This document shows positions 24,301 through 34,039 of a stretch of DNA of 64,000 nucleotides, one piece after another. The notes beneath the pieces are model-generated. The model did not search any database and was not told the DNA's origin. It worked only from the letters and a program-made list of their open reading frames with translations. The position numbers were made by a program, and so were the translations under genes. Source of the stretch: Ehretia macrophylla (Eukaryota > Streptophyta > Magnoliopsida > Boraginales > Ehretiaceae); contig CM075768.1 in the NCBI GenBank assembly GCA_037974665.1, positions 652,501 through 716,500 on the forward strand. The letters run 5' to 3'. The number at the start of each line of letters is the position of its first letter. The first letter of the stretch is position 1.

Positions 24301-27300
24301 CTAATCATTATCATTATCTTCATCGTCATCTCTATTTTCATTTTCATATTCATCTTCATCTTCGTCTTCGTCTTCGTCTTCGTCTTCGTCTTCGTTTTCA
24401 TCTTCGTATTCATCTTCACCTTCACTTTCACCTTCAACTTGTTGTTGTTGATATTGTAACTCATTCAATTCCTCTTGCAATAGCTCAATATTTTCAACTG
24501 ATTCATGAACACGTCGAGGCATCTCTTCATCATCTAGTAGTATTACATGCACATCCATTTTATCTGATTGAAAAGGTATTTCCTCTTCTATTTCATACTC
24601 CTTTCGGGGCACATCATAGTAATTCATCGGTTTTATTTTGCATACAACCCACCAGTCTGCGCGATCTCTTTTAGCACCAGGGTATTTGCAGTAATAGATT
24701 TGATGTGCTTGTTCTGCTAACACAAAAGGTTCATATTTTGAAAATCCCCTATTCACATTGACCTTGACAATTTGATACTTAGGATGTTCCTTAACACCTC
24801 TGCCCTTTTGCATATCATACCATTTGCACTTAAAAAGAACAACTCTTGTATGTTTCTGTGTCGGATTATGGTACTCCAATTCAACAATGTCCTCCAACAT
24901 TCCATAGTAGTCACCGTACTCGGTATTACCATCATATGTCCCCTTGACGGACACTCCAATATTCATTATGGACTTGGAAGACCCGTATTCCAAGGTGTCA
25001 AATCAGTATCCATTAACCAAATAGCTTGACCATGTACGCACTCTCTTACTTGGCCACATAGAAAGACATTTTACCCGATCATTAATATCATTACTGCACG
25101 CGAACTGTAAAACAAAGAATTAACCGGAAGCACAAGAGTTGAGTGCTAACTTCAATACAAATAACCATTAATTAGATGTGTACTTACATGGTCGTATAAC
25201 CATTTTGGAAAAAGATTGTCAATCTTATTCTGAAGTTGTGTCACAGTTAATGGTGGATAATTTCAGAAAAGATATTCCTCAAACATCCTGTGAGCAATAT
25301 ATAGGGTTCATATTAGAGATGTATTGGTGTACAAAAAATGTACAAAATGTCATCACCTTACCAGATATAAGGGTGAACCTCTTGGCAATTCATTAGTACA
25401 TATAGGTGTGCAGCATATAACTCTTGATCATCCAGTATTCGGTACTTTACTTTCCCTATTGGACAACCCGGGTAAGTAAATAAAGCTAAACATCCATCAA
25501 GGTAGTCTACATCGCTATATTGGTCATTTCGACCAATATTTCTTGTTTTAGTTCTCACATGAGGTTCGAAGTAATATGAACAAAAGGTTGATGTTTCCAA
25601 GAAAAGATAGGCTTCACATACAGAACCCTCAACCCTAGCTTTATTCTTTACTCCCCTCTTCAAACGATGTAAGAACCTGCATGAGTATTGATATGGACAT
25701 TTAAGTATTGTTTAATGCAAGTGTTTGCATATAAATTTGGAAAAAAGATATAATTACCTTTCAAAAGGATACATCCATCGATATTGTACAGGACCACCGC
25801 ATATTGCTTCATATACCAAGTGCACTGGCAAATGCTCCATCGAATCGAAGAAGACAGGGGGTAATATCTTTTCCAGGTTGCAAAGAGTCACGACAACATT
25901 TTCTTGCATCCTTGCTAGATCTTCTCTATGAAGAGATGTACAACATATATCTTTGAAGAACAAACTTAGTTTCGTAAAAGCTTCCTGAACATGTTTAAGA
26001 AATACCTCACGTAAAGCTATAGGGAGCAATCTCTCCATAAAGACATGACAATCATGACTCTTCATATGCGACAACTTCAGATCTTTCATGTCAACATATC
26101 TTCCTAAATTGGATGCATATCCATCGGGGAGTCGTAAGTCCTTAACCCAATCTAGAATTACTTTTCTCTCGGCCACAGGCAATGTGTACACACCCATATT
26201 CAGTTTATAACCACCACCCGGTTTGCCCTGAACACATAGTTCAGGACGGTCACAAAAGTTAGAAACATCCATTCTCACTTTCAGATTATCTTTTGTCTTA
26301 CCCTTGACATTCATCACAGTGTTGAAAATATTATCAAATACATTCTTCTCAATATGCATCACATCTAAATTATGACGTACAAGATGTGAACGCCAATAAG
26401 GCAAATCCCAAAAAATACTTCTTTTCGTCCAATTATGCTCTTTCCCAAAGCCAGCGATCTTGCTTGTTGACAATTCATTTGCTGTAGGGAAGTCTTTTAC
26501 ACGTTCCCAAATTTGTTCACCATCTAATATGGGAGGATGATCAGAACTTTCAACTCTACCCTTAACAAAATTCTTCTTGTCTCGCCGTAACAAACTACTT
26601 GGTCGTAAGAACTCACGATGACAATCAAAGAAGCAATTTTTTCTACCAGCGGTCAATTGGAAAGCCTTTGAATGTTCCATGCAATATGGACACGACAACT
26701 TCCCATGTGTACTCCAACCAGATAACATACCATATGCCGGAAAGTCATTTATTGTCCACAATAGAGCTGCCCTCAATTGAAAATTTGTTTATGTTGACAC
26801 ATCATAACAACGTGCCCCTACTTCCCATAAATCTTTCAATTCTTCGATTAGGGGTTCTAAGTATATATCAATGTTCTTACCGAGATTTTTCGGGCTAGGA
26901 ATAAGAAGAGTTAAGAACATGACGGGGGTCTTCATACACATCCATGGTGGCAAATTGTATGGTGTCATAATCACTGGCCAACAAGAATAAGGTTTAGAAC
27001 TTGAGTTGTATGGATTAAACCCATCTGAACACAGCCCAAGACGAACATTTCTTGGCTCGACAGCAAAACTAGGATATACTCTATCAAAGTGTTTCCATGC
27101 CTCAGCGTCAGACGGGTAACATATCTTCCCATCTTCAACTTGGTGCTTCTTATGTCATTGCATATGTTCAGCTGTAACCTTTGACATGTATAGCCTTTGC
27201 AACCTCAGTGTTAGCAGAAAATATCGCAACTTCTTTTGAGCTATGAGCTTACCCCGTCTTGATGTCTTGTAACGTGGCTCATAGCAACGTGGACAAGAGT

Positions 27301-28015
27301 CCATGTCACTTCTATCGTTGTAAAACAATATGCATCCATTTTTGCAAACGTCTATCTTTTTATATCCCAATCCTAAAGGCCTCATTTCCTGTTTGAAGTT
27401 GTAAAATTTTTCAGGTAAATTATGAGTTTTTGGCAACGTTTCCCTTACTGTCTCGATCATTCTATTGAAGCATTGTTCACTCATATTTTCTTCACACTTG
27501 ATATTCATGAAACGAGACACAACAGACAAATGAGTTAGAGCTTCACAACCATCCCATAATGGTTTATCAGCATCCTTCAAGAGATTAAAAAATTGTGATA
27601 CTTCTGTGTTAGGTGGTTCATGTGGTTGATCGTGATCCATAACAAACTCCGAACGAGCAACATCAAATACCATTGTCCTATAGGAATTTCTTTCATCAAA
27701 CCCAGGGTAATTATAATTATGAGTAAAGTTCTCTTGAGATGTATTACCATAATTATGAATTTGTTCCCCATGTAAAGTCCATTCGTAATAATGCGGCATG
27801 AAACCCTGCTGATAAATATGGACCTTTACATCGTCAGGATTGAAGAACTTACGATTTCTGCATTTAGCACATGGACATCTTATCTTATCACCATTCATGT
27901 AACGTTGCTGACTACTTACAAATGCAACAAACTCATGTACACCTCTAATGAACGTATTACTAAGCTGCCTGTCGGGTTCCAAACGGTGGTTCATCCATTC
28001 ACGATCGATATCCAT
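24301..28015 (-). pseudogene. CACTA tnpD transposase (tnp2 family), inactivated
   Basis: The catalytic transposase gene of the CACTA. It starts MDIDREWM at 28015; the frame is open further upstream, but this start fits the family. Order: transposase-associated domain with a Cys motif (RCPCAKCRN) near 27850; tnp2 core (PRCYEPRYKTSRRGK near 27270, LRAALLWTINDFPAYG near 26770, LDVMHIEKNVFDNI near 26350); DUF4218-like block (SLHREDLARMQENVVVTLC near 25910); second exon about 25676-25362 (VEGSVCEAYLF, AAHLYVL); DUF4216-like exon near 24990-24640 (VVLFKCKWYDMQKGRG); then an acidic Glu/Asp tail to the stop at 24301. Two in-frame stops, TGA at 27155-27157 and TAA at 26789-26791, fall in the otherwise continuous first exon, so no full transposase is made. 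The exon 1 donor is near 25757 (GAAAG/GTAATT). Confidence 0.9.
24361..24395. repeat. TTCGTC hexanucleotide microsatellite coding an acidic tail
   Basis: Near-perfect (TTCGTC)n on plus, which reads as alternating Glu and Asp codons in the tnpD frame. Surrounding triplets continue the acidic run to the stop codon. Confidence 0.85.
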
Positions 28016-31000
28016 TTGGTTAAGTACTGTATTATAGCAAACACTTAGAATATGGATTGCATATTTAAGAGTATGAATTACACTAATTTCGAAAGACAAA
28101 AATTAATGGTCTGAATTGTAATAAATATAAATCCTAAACTCATGGCCCAATAGGTTAAAGGGCCTTACTACAGTTGTTGGGGCTAATTAATTTGTAGGTC
28201 CCAACTAAAGGTATTGGGCCCTATTAGAGTTGTTGGGCAAAATTCGGACTACTTAACATGAACTGATAAAGGAACATAAAAACTATAGATAGAACATTAC
28301 ACACAATATAATTTCAACAAATCTGATCAAGTTGGTTATAGCTCCAAACCAACTGCCAAATGACCAGGCTCATTTCTCTAAGCAAAAAAATAGTGAAAGA
28401 AAATGAAAGGAAAAGATATAACATGAACTGCTAAAGGAACAGAAAAACAAGTAAGAGGTAAGAAAGAGAAAATAACAAAAAGAAAAAGACAAGTGTACAA
28501 AAGGAAAATGGATATCTTCTACTAAGCTATGAGAAAAAGACAAGTGTACAAAGTTGGAAGCCATTATTCTGCTTCATGGGATCTTTTCAAGAAAGATGAG
28601 AAAATTTTGTACTTGATAAGACGTACTAGAACTCTTATGACCTCTTCTAAATTATATGTCTTCTTAGACTATCTTGATTTCTTGTTTGCCTTTCCCAATA
28701 TCTTGTCTGGATTTTCAGTGTCGTTGAACTGGCAGTCTTATGACAGTAGATGTATAACACATGTAAGGGAAGCAATTTAAAACTATTGAAAAGGAAACAA
28801 AGGGATCTATTTTGTTTTTTATTAAGTTCCTTTAATGGGTCATGGTTGAATTAATGTAATGAATTGTGGAATTGCTTTAATTAGGTAGGTAAATTTGTGT
28901 GTTTCTTTAAGCAAGGATGACAGTGGAGCATTTCTTTGTTATTTATTCCAATATTACTCTTGTAGAAATCACTTTTTACATCACTGGGCAAAAATTAATA
29001 CTCTTACTGCTCCCTTCTCTTCTCAGGCTTCAGAATTCTTAAGCAATAAATGTCTTAACTAAGTGTGGCAGTTGTTCTTGAACCTTTGGTGCATAAGTTT
29101 TTCTTCAATATAGGTAAGTTACAAAAATTATACATTCATTCACTTTATTTGAGCTTTTGAATAAAGATAAACCTGAGATGAGAAATGAGTTTTGCTACAA
29201 AAGATGAATTATTGTCTTCTATATCTCAGATTGTAAGCAAATTTAACACTTAAAACCAAGTTAACATACTCCTCAGACCCTGTTCTACTTTTCAAACTTT
29301 TGTTTTTGATCCCTGCTCTCATTAAGCATTTTTTATTATTGCAATGTCTTTTGATTCTAAGATATTGACGAAGAACTCATGAATAGCAAGATGCAAATAG
29401 ATGCTTGTGCTCATCTTTTAGTGTAGGAAAGTTTTTACTGAAGGGATGTAGATTTTAATAACAATCTTAAGATGTAGGTGTTTAAAGTAGTGAAAGGTAA
29501 AACATGGTGAGGAATTGTGTCTGAATCGGGTTATAAAACATGGTGAGGAATTATGACTGAATGGGCATTGCAAAATTTTCCCCATTTATAGCGGAGTAAG
29601 GCGTCTATAAATTGAGCCTTGCTGCTTTTGTATGTAGTGTGTGTGGAGTCAAGAGTAATAGCTAGGTGGTGTAAGAGAGTGATAGCTAAGTCATGAGCAA
29701 TTAGTTGAGTAGTGCACCTGTGTCTTTGTCTTTGGTAGAGTCTCGCTACTTGTATCAAAGTGTCGTGTTTTTGCATGTATATTAATATAAGAGCTTTACA
29801 ATATATATAAGGTCTCTTTGGATATTACAAAGGCAAAAATGAATTTTGGTCTTTTCAAAATGAGAAGATGTGCAATGAATTTGGGAGAAGTGACCTATCA
29901 CAATAATAACGATTTGAAGTATTCCTATGCTAATTCTTTTTCACCCAAGCAATAGAATTTGTTGGCTTCAAATAGAAGCCGAAAAATAAAACAATTATGC
30001 AATAGAAAGATAAAGAAATTAAGGGAAAAATAGTGTTAGTTCATTCAGCTTGAATAAAGATGTTAGTTTTTGCTTCTTTTTTTTTTTTTAAATAGTGTTA
30101 ATCACTTTATATCAATTTAAAAATAGTGTTAAACCCTATAAAATAATCAAATAATATCTGCATCTACCACACAAATATTTAATTTTACAGTTGAAATTTG
30201 AATAATCCTGCAACAAAAAACAACATATCGAAATCAATTGAAGAACCCACCAAAACGGTAGACAAAAAGCATATATCTTTATAGTTTTGCACAGGTAAAT
30301 GAATAAATGAGAAGATCCCAAAAAACTATATAGCCCATATGCGTTATTGAATAGACATCATCAACCATAAGCAAGCCACCAATAATAAAATCTGAGAAAC
30401 CCAAAGAACCACCTCACAAAAATCTAGTTGTTAATCTAGCAGTATAGGAATCCAACAATAACAAGTACATCTACTTTGGATACACTGGAGCACTCATAAC
30501 ATAGGCCATGATGTGTTAAGATGTAGAAGTAATGTCGAGTTTCCTTAATAACGTCAGATAGTAATGTTGAGTCTTGCGGGCTCAATATTGCAAAACATTA
30601 ATTTAGGTCAGTAATGAGTTCTCAAATCATTCTAAAGCAATAAGAAACAAGTAGAAAATTAATTTGAATCATTCCAATTGAGTGAAAATGAACATAAGTT
30701 AGGTTCAAGAGTTGCATATTTTGTTGTTACAGTTATGTATTTACACGAACTGATAAATGAAAATTAATAGGATCTCCATAGAGTACTCATTCACATCTTC
30801 CATTGTATAAATAAGATGCATGTAAGGAAGCAAGCCTCAGTCCAGTCTGTAGTTCTAAATGAAGACCTCGCTGTTAAATAAGTATATAAGAGCAATCTGT
30901 CTCTTTCTCAAGATCCAGTCACTCATTTCTTTTCTTAGGTAAATGTTCCTGTTACTCCAATTACTTTAAAGCATGCCTGACTGCACCACATTGCGCCTAG

Positions 31001-31665
31001 ACCCATTAACAATTGGTGTCCTATATTGCCAAAAGACCAAAGTTTTGAAGACAAAATGCACTGCTTGTTGTTCTCATTTCATAACAAAAGTACCATCTTT
31101 TCATTTGCTTAGGCCAAGAAATAACCAAAGAAAACTATGAGCTTCGTGCTTGTTCAAAGAAGCAACTGAACAAGCTAGCTTGAAGTAATTATATTGCAAG
31201 GAAGTGGCTAACCATAACAGGATCTCCTTTAGTAGAATTAACCATAGCAGCTATACTGGAGATAGAATCCACCCTATTGTCTTGTAATGTACCAATAAGT
31301 AACATTGAGTTTAATGCTATTGGGGAAGAGTGCGCTAAGAAGGGAAAAGAAAAGATTTCTCTTACTAGGGATGAAAAGAGAAATTAACAGTAGAGATACG
31401 CAAAAGGAGTTTGGATTCGTCAATAAACAATACAGAAATAGCTCAAATGCATAGATAAATAGAATGCTACTGTTCTCTTATGCATTGTTGAGATTATCAT
31501 AAGCCAAAAGTGGTTTCTGATGCTTCTTTTACCCTCCCATAGCCCATTATTACACACAGAGTATGTACACCATCTAGGACACAACATGTGTTTTGGTAAT
31601 CGCATGACACAGGCTTATATTTACTTTTGACTTAAAAGGACAAGCATCAACGAACCAATATGGAC

Positions 31666-31840
31666 CTGCTGAGCATTGATACCTTTAGCTTTATTTGACA
31701 GCCACAATTTTAGAATTAATAAGTCTATAAGACAACATTTGGCAAGGAATCTCTGCTGAGCATTGATAACTTCAGCTTTATTTGACAGCCACAATTTCAG
31801 AATTAATAAGTCGATAAGACAACATTTGGCAAGGAATCTC
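31666..31840. repeat. 87-bp tandem duplication inside the CACTA
   Basis: Two adjacent units starting 'ctgctgagcattgat' at 31666 and 31753, differing at only a few positions, which suggests a fairly recent duplication. Confidence 0.9.
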
Positions 31841-31910
31841 TGCGCTATATTGATCAAGGTTTCTATCGTCTTTTCTCTAAGATCTGTTAGATGCATGCCT
31901 CAATTGAAAT

Positions 31911-31975
31911 CAGAAGTAACATTTGGCAACTAAAGTCCATAAATCAGAAGCTACATTTGGCAACTAAAGTCCAAA
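31911..31975. repeat. 34-bp tandem duplication inside the CACTA
   Basis: Two units starting 'cagaag.' followed by 'acatttggcaactaaagtcc', at 31911 and 31945. They share the phrase 'acatttggca' with the 87-bp repeat just upstream. Confidence 0.85.
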
Positions 31976-32296
31976 AGAAAAACCAAGGCAGTACCCACCA
32001 GAATGTTTAATGCACCAAAATCATATAATTTAATAAACTAAGCTTGTGCAGGTTATTTAAATAACACATACCAGAGTGGAACAAGCGGGACGCACATAAC
32101 TAGGAGGAGCGGTGTGTGGAAAGAAACTTTTGATATTAGAAAACAAACAATTGGTGTGTATAACATCAACAACAATAAAACATAAAAATATATTAAATGG
32201 TATTAGTTAAATGGCTTCTTGCTGTGAAAAGAATTGCAACAAATTTGTTATCCTGTTCAGCAGGAACACATATGCAAACAACCCAATCCAACTATC

Positions 32297-32543
32297 CTCC
32301 GTGATAACATTCAAGGCATCATGAAGCCAGCCATCAGGCGTCTTGCTCGTAGAGGTGGTATGAAGCGTATCTCCCGTCTTATCTACGAAGAAACTCTATG
32401 GTGTGCTCTAGATCTTTTTGGAAAACGTCATCCATGATGCTGTTACCTACACTAAGCACGCAAGGAGGAAGACTGTGACTGCCATGGATGTCGTCTATTC
32501 TCTGAAGAGGCAGAGAAGGACTCTCTATGATTTTGGAGGTTAA
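32297..32543 (+). pseudogene. Histone H4 gene fragment captured by the CACTA
   Basis: Reads as histone H4 from Leu22 to the stop after Gly102: [26 protein letters not shown], then, after a frame change, [25 protein letters not shown] and FGG-stop at 32541-32543. Residues 1-21 are missing or unrecognisable. One extra base at the Arg55 codon shifts the frame, and the old Lys59 codon is TAG, so no H4 can be made. Relative to the near-invariant plant protein it shows T30M, V43M, G48R, R67H, E74K, A89S, G94R and G99D. It lies on the opposite strand to the transposase genes, near the right end of the CACTA. About 100 bp after the stop may be captured H4 3' UTR. This is a clear gene-capture event; the parent gene is not in the window. 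Confidence 0.96.
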
Positions 32544-32934
32544 ATTGTGAAGCTGATGAGTTTATGTGGTTTGATTAGTGTTAGTAATCGTAGATCTAAG
32601 GTTGTTTCTCTGTTTTTGTGGGTTGTAATTTAACCTCCAAATCCATAAAGAAGTCGCTGCTGTTGTGTGTGTGTGATAAAAAATTAAGTGTCTATCTCAA
32701 AAAGCTTTCTCTCTTGCTGGTTGGAGAAAAAAGAAAAAATACCTTTTACAAGTTCCAAATGTGGTGGTGCCAGGCGGCGGTAGTGGGTGGTGCGGTGGTG
32801 CAAGGTGGCGGAGGTGCAAGGTAGTGGTCGTGGTAGTGTGTATGTGTGTGGGCGAGTAGTGGCTGTCAAAAATTGTATGAAAAAGCTAGGTTAAATGGTT
32901 CCCTTTTAGCAATATAAAGTTTTTTAATTAAATA
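32544..32934. other. Sequence between H4 fragment and CACTA right end
   Basis: First about 100 bp may be H4 3' UTR. After that, 32750-32870 is a GGT/GGC-rich stretch (ggtggtgc, ggcggcggtag) unlike the AT-rich surroundings. No gene recognised. It could be a second captured fragment or a low-complexity array. Confidence 0.45.
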
Positions 32935-33374
32935 TAAAAGTCGTCACAAAATTGTAACAAACCCACGCAATTAGTCATATTTTCGTCACAATAAAGAAGT
33001 CGTCACCAAAATGTAGCAAATAAAAAAGCATTTCGTCACCTGTTCGTCATAATATTCGCGTTAAATTTGCGACAAAATATTTATTCCCACGGCTAAATTA
33101 ATTTCATCACAAAATCATAGCATATTGCCACAAACTTGTGACGAAAAATCTAATTTTTAGAGTCGTCACATATTCGTCACCGAAATTTGCCCATCGTGGC
33201 CAAATTGTCGCAAGCTATGACGAATTTGCAACGTATTGTATAATTCGTCACAGTTTCGTCTCAGTTTTCATGAAATCTGAGGGCCAAAAAGTTTCGTAGC
33301 AATTTCGTCCCAATTTGTGACGATTTTAGTTTTGTCATAAAATTTCGTCACAAATCACCTTCTTTTTTGTAGTG
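32935..33374. repeat. CACTA right end with subterminal repeats
   Basis: Dense 'cgtcac', 'ttgtgacg' and 'gcgacaa' motifs up to the terminal TGTAGTG. They mirror the left end in content but are not an exact inverted copy, apart from the terminal dozen bases. Confidence 0.85.
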
Positions 33375-33673
33375 AATTTATGAAAGTTTAGCAATTAATT
33401 GCAAAGATATAATTTCAAATAAATATAGTTATAATATAATTAACTCAAATTAATTAATTAAACACATTTTGCACATTTCCAAAAATAAAAGAAACTATGT
33501 AAAGAAATGTGTAATACTAACTAATTAAAATTACCTAATCATGCACCTTTATTTAAAATAAACACATAGACATGTACAATTAAATATTAATCACTACATG
33601 AAAGGTTTGGGTTGTTACAGAACCATTTTCTTATACCTTAAATATTAAGGTTTGCTTCCCAACATAAAAGAAA

Positions 33674-34029
33674 GGGTAATTACCTATTTAGTCATGTATC
33701 TTTATCATTTGTCTTAACTCAATTCTTATCTTTTAAAATATATCATTTTAGTCTAATATCTTTGTCATTATGGTCCATGTTAGTCATCCACCATTTTTTT
33801 GTCTAAAAATCTAATGAAATAAATAAGAGACTAAAATGGTACATTTTGAAAGATAATGACTAGGTTGGGACAAATGATAAATATAAGTGACAAAAATAAT
33901 ACATTTTGAAAGATAAGGACTAAGTTGGGACAAATGATAAAGATACAGGACTAAAAGTATACATTTTAAAAGATAATGACTAAGTTGAGATAAATGGTAA
34001 AGATACAGGACTAAATATGTAATTTACCC
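33674..34029. mobile_element. MITE 1, Mutator-like, 356 bp
   Basis: Inverted ends GGGTAATTACCTATTTAGTC and, reversed, GGGTAAATTACATATTTAGTC-like. Flanked by a perfect 9-bp duplication TAAAAGAAA (33665-33673 and 34030-34038). A 9-bp duplication is the mark of Mutator-type transposition. The interior repeats 'acattttgaaagataa.gactaagttgggacaaatgataaa' three times on the right arm. No coding capacity. Confidence 0.9.
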
Positions 34030-34039
34030 TAAAAGAAAT

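Larger units (their letters stand above)
28016..32296. other. CACTA right arm, 4.3 kb with no recognised gene
   Basis: Upstream of tnpD; it must contain any tnpD promoter. AT-rich, no protein similarity recognised. It holds several short duplications: 'aacatgaactg.taaaggaaca' at about 28256 and 28421, 'agaaaaagacaagtgtacaaa' at about 28482 and 28530, and 'taaaacatggtgaggaatt' near 29500 and 29533. GGGCC boxes occur near 28160 and 28227. The stretch 28990-29120 has an exon/intron-like texture (polypyrimidine then CAG, later a GTAAGTT) and could be captured host sequence. This is a guess. Confidence 0.5.
19086..33374 (-). mobile_element. CACTA (En/Spm) DNA transposon, 14.3 kb
   Basis: Starts CACTACAAAAATTAAG and ends CTTTTTTGTAGTG, with the 3-bp target duplication AAT (19083-19085 and 33375-33377). 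Both ends carry subterminal arrays of 'cgtcacaaa' and 'ttgcgac' motifs on alternating strands, the expected binding-site layout. Two gene remnants, both minus strand, encode a tnp2-type transposase and a Transposase_24 protein. It is unusually large because of an inserted solo LTR (2.4 kb) and 5.3 kb of non-coding or captured sequence at the right end. Both genes are damaged, so it is unlikely to move by itself, but the ends look usable. Confidence 0.95.
13215..33619 (-). mobile_element. Solo LTR D, split by LTR F and a CACTA element
   Basis: Minus-strand LTR whose ends are TGTAAYA...TTACA. Its pieces are 13215-13793, 16285-19085 and 33375-33619, about 3.6 kb in all. It is flanked by near-identical 5-bp repeats (AAACC at 13210-13214, GAACC at 33620-33624; one mismatch). 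The first piece matches the end of LTRs C and F (gatccctcacgag). The second matches their middle, including 'cctgaaacatgtt'-like, 'cagtgaggga' and the 'gtactccagatgtaccc' block. No internal region or partner LTR is seen, so it is a solo LTR of an old element, probably Ty3/gypsy-related. Confidence 0.8.

Noticed and set aside
32234-32437. A possible short protein gene containing H4-like residues
   Set aside because: It is the front part of the decayed H4 fragment. The frame enters unrelated sequence, and the N-terminal tail of H4 is absent.
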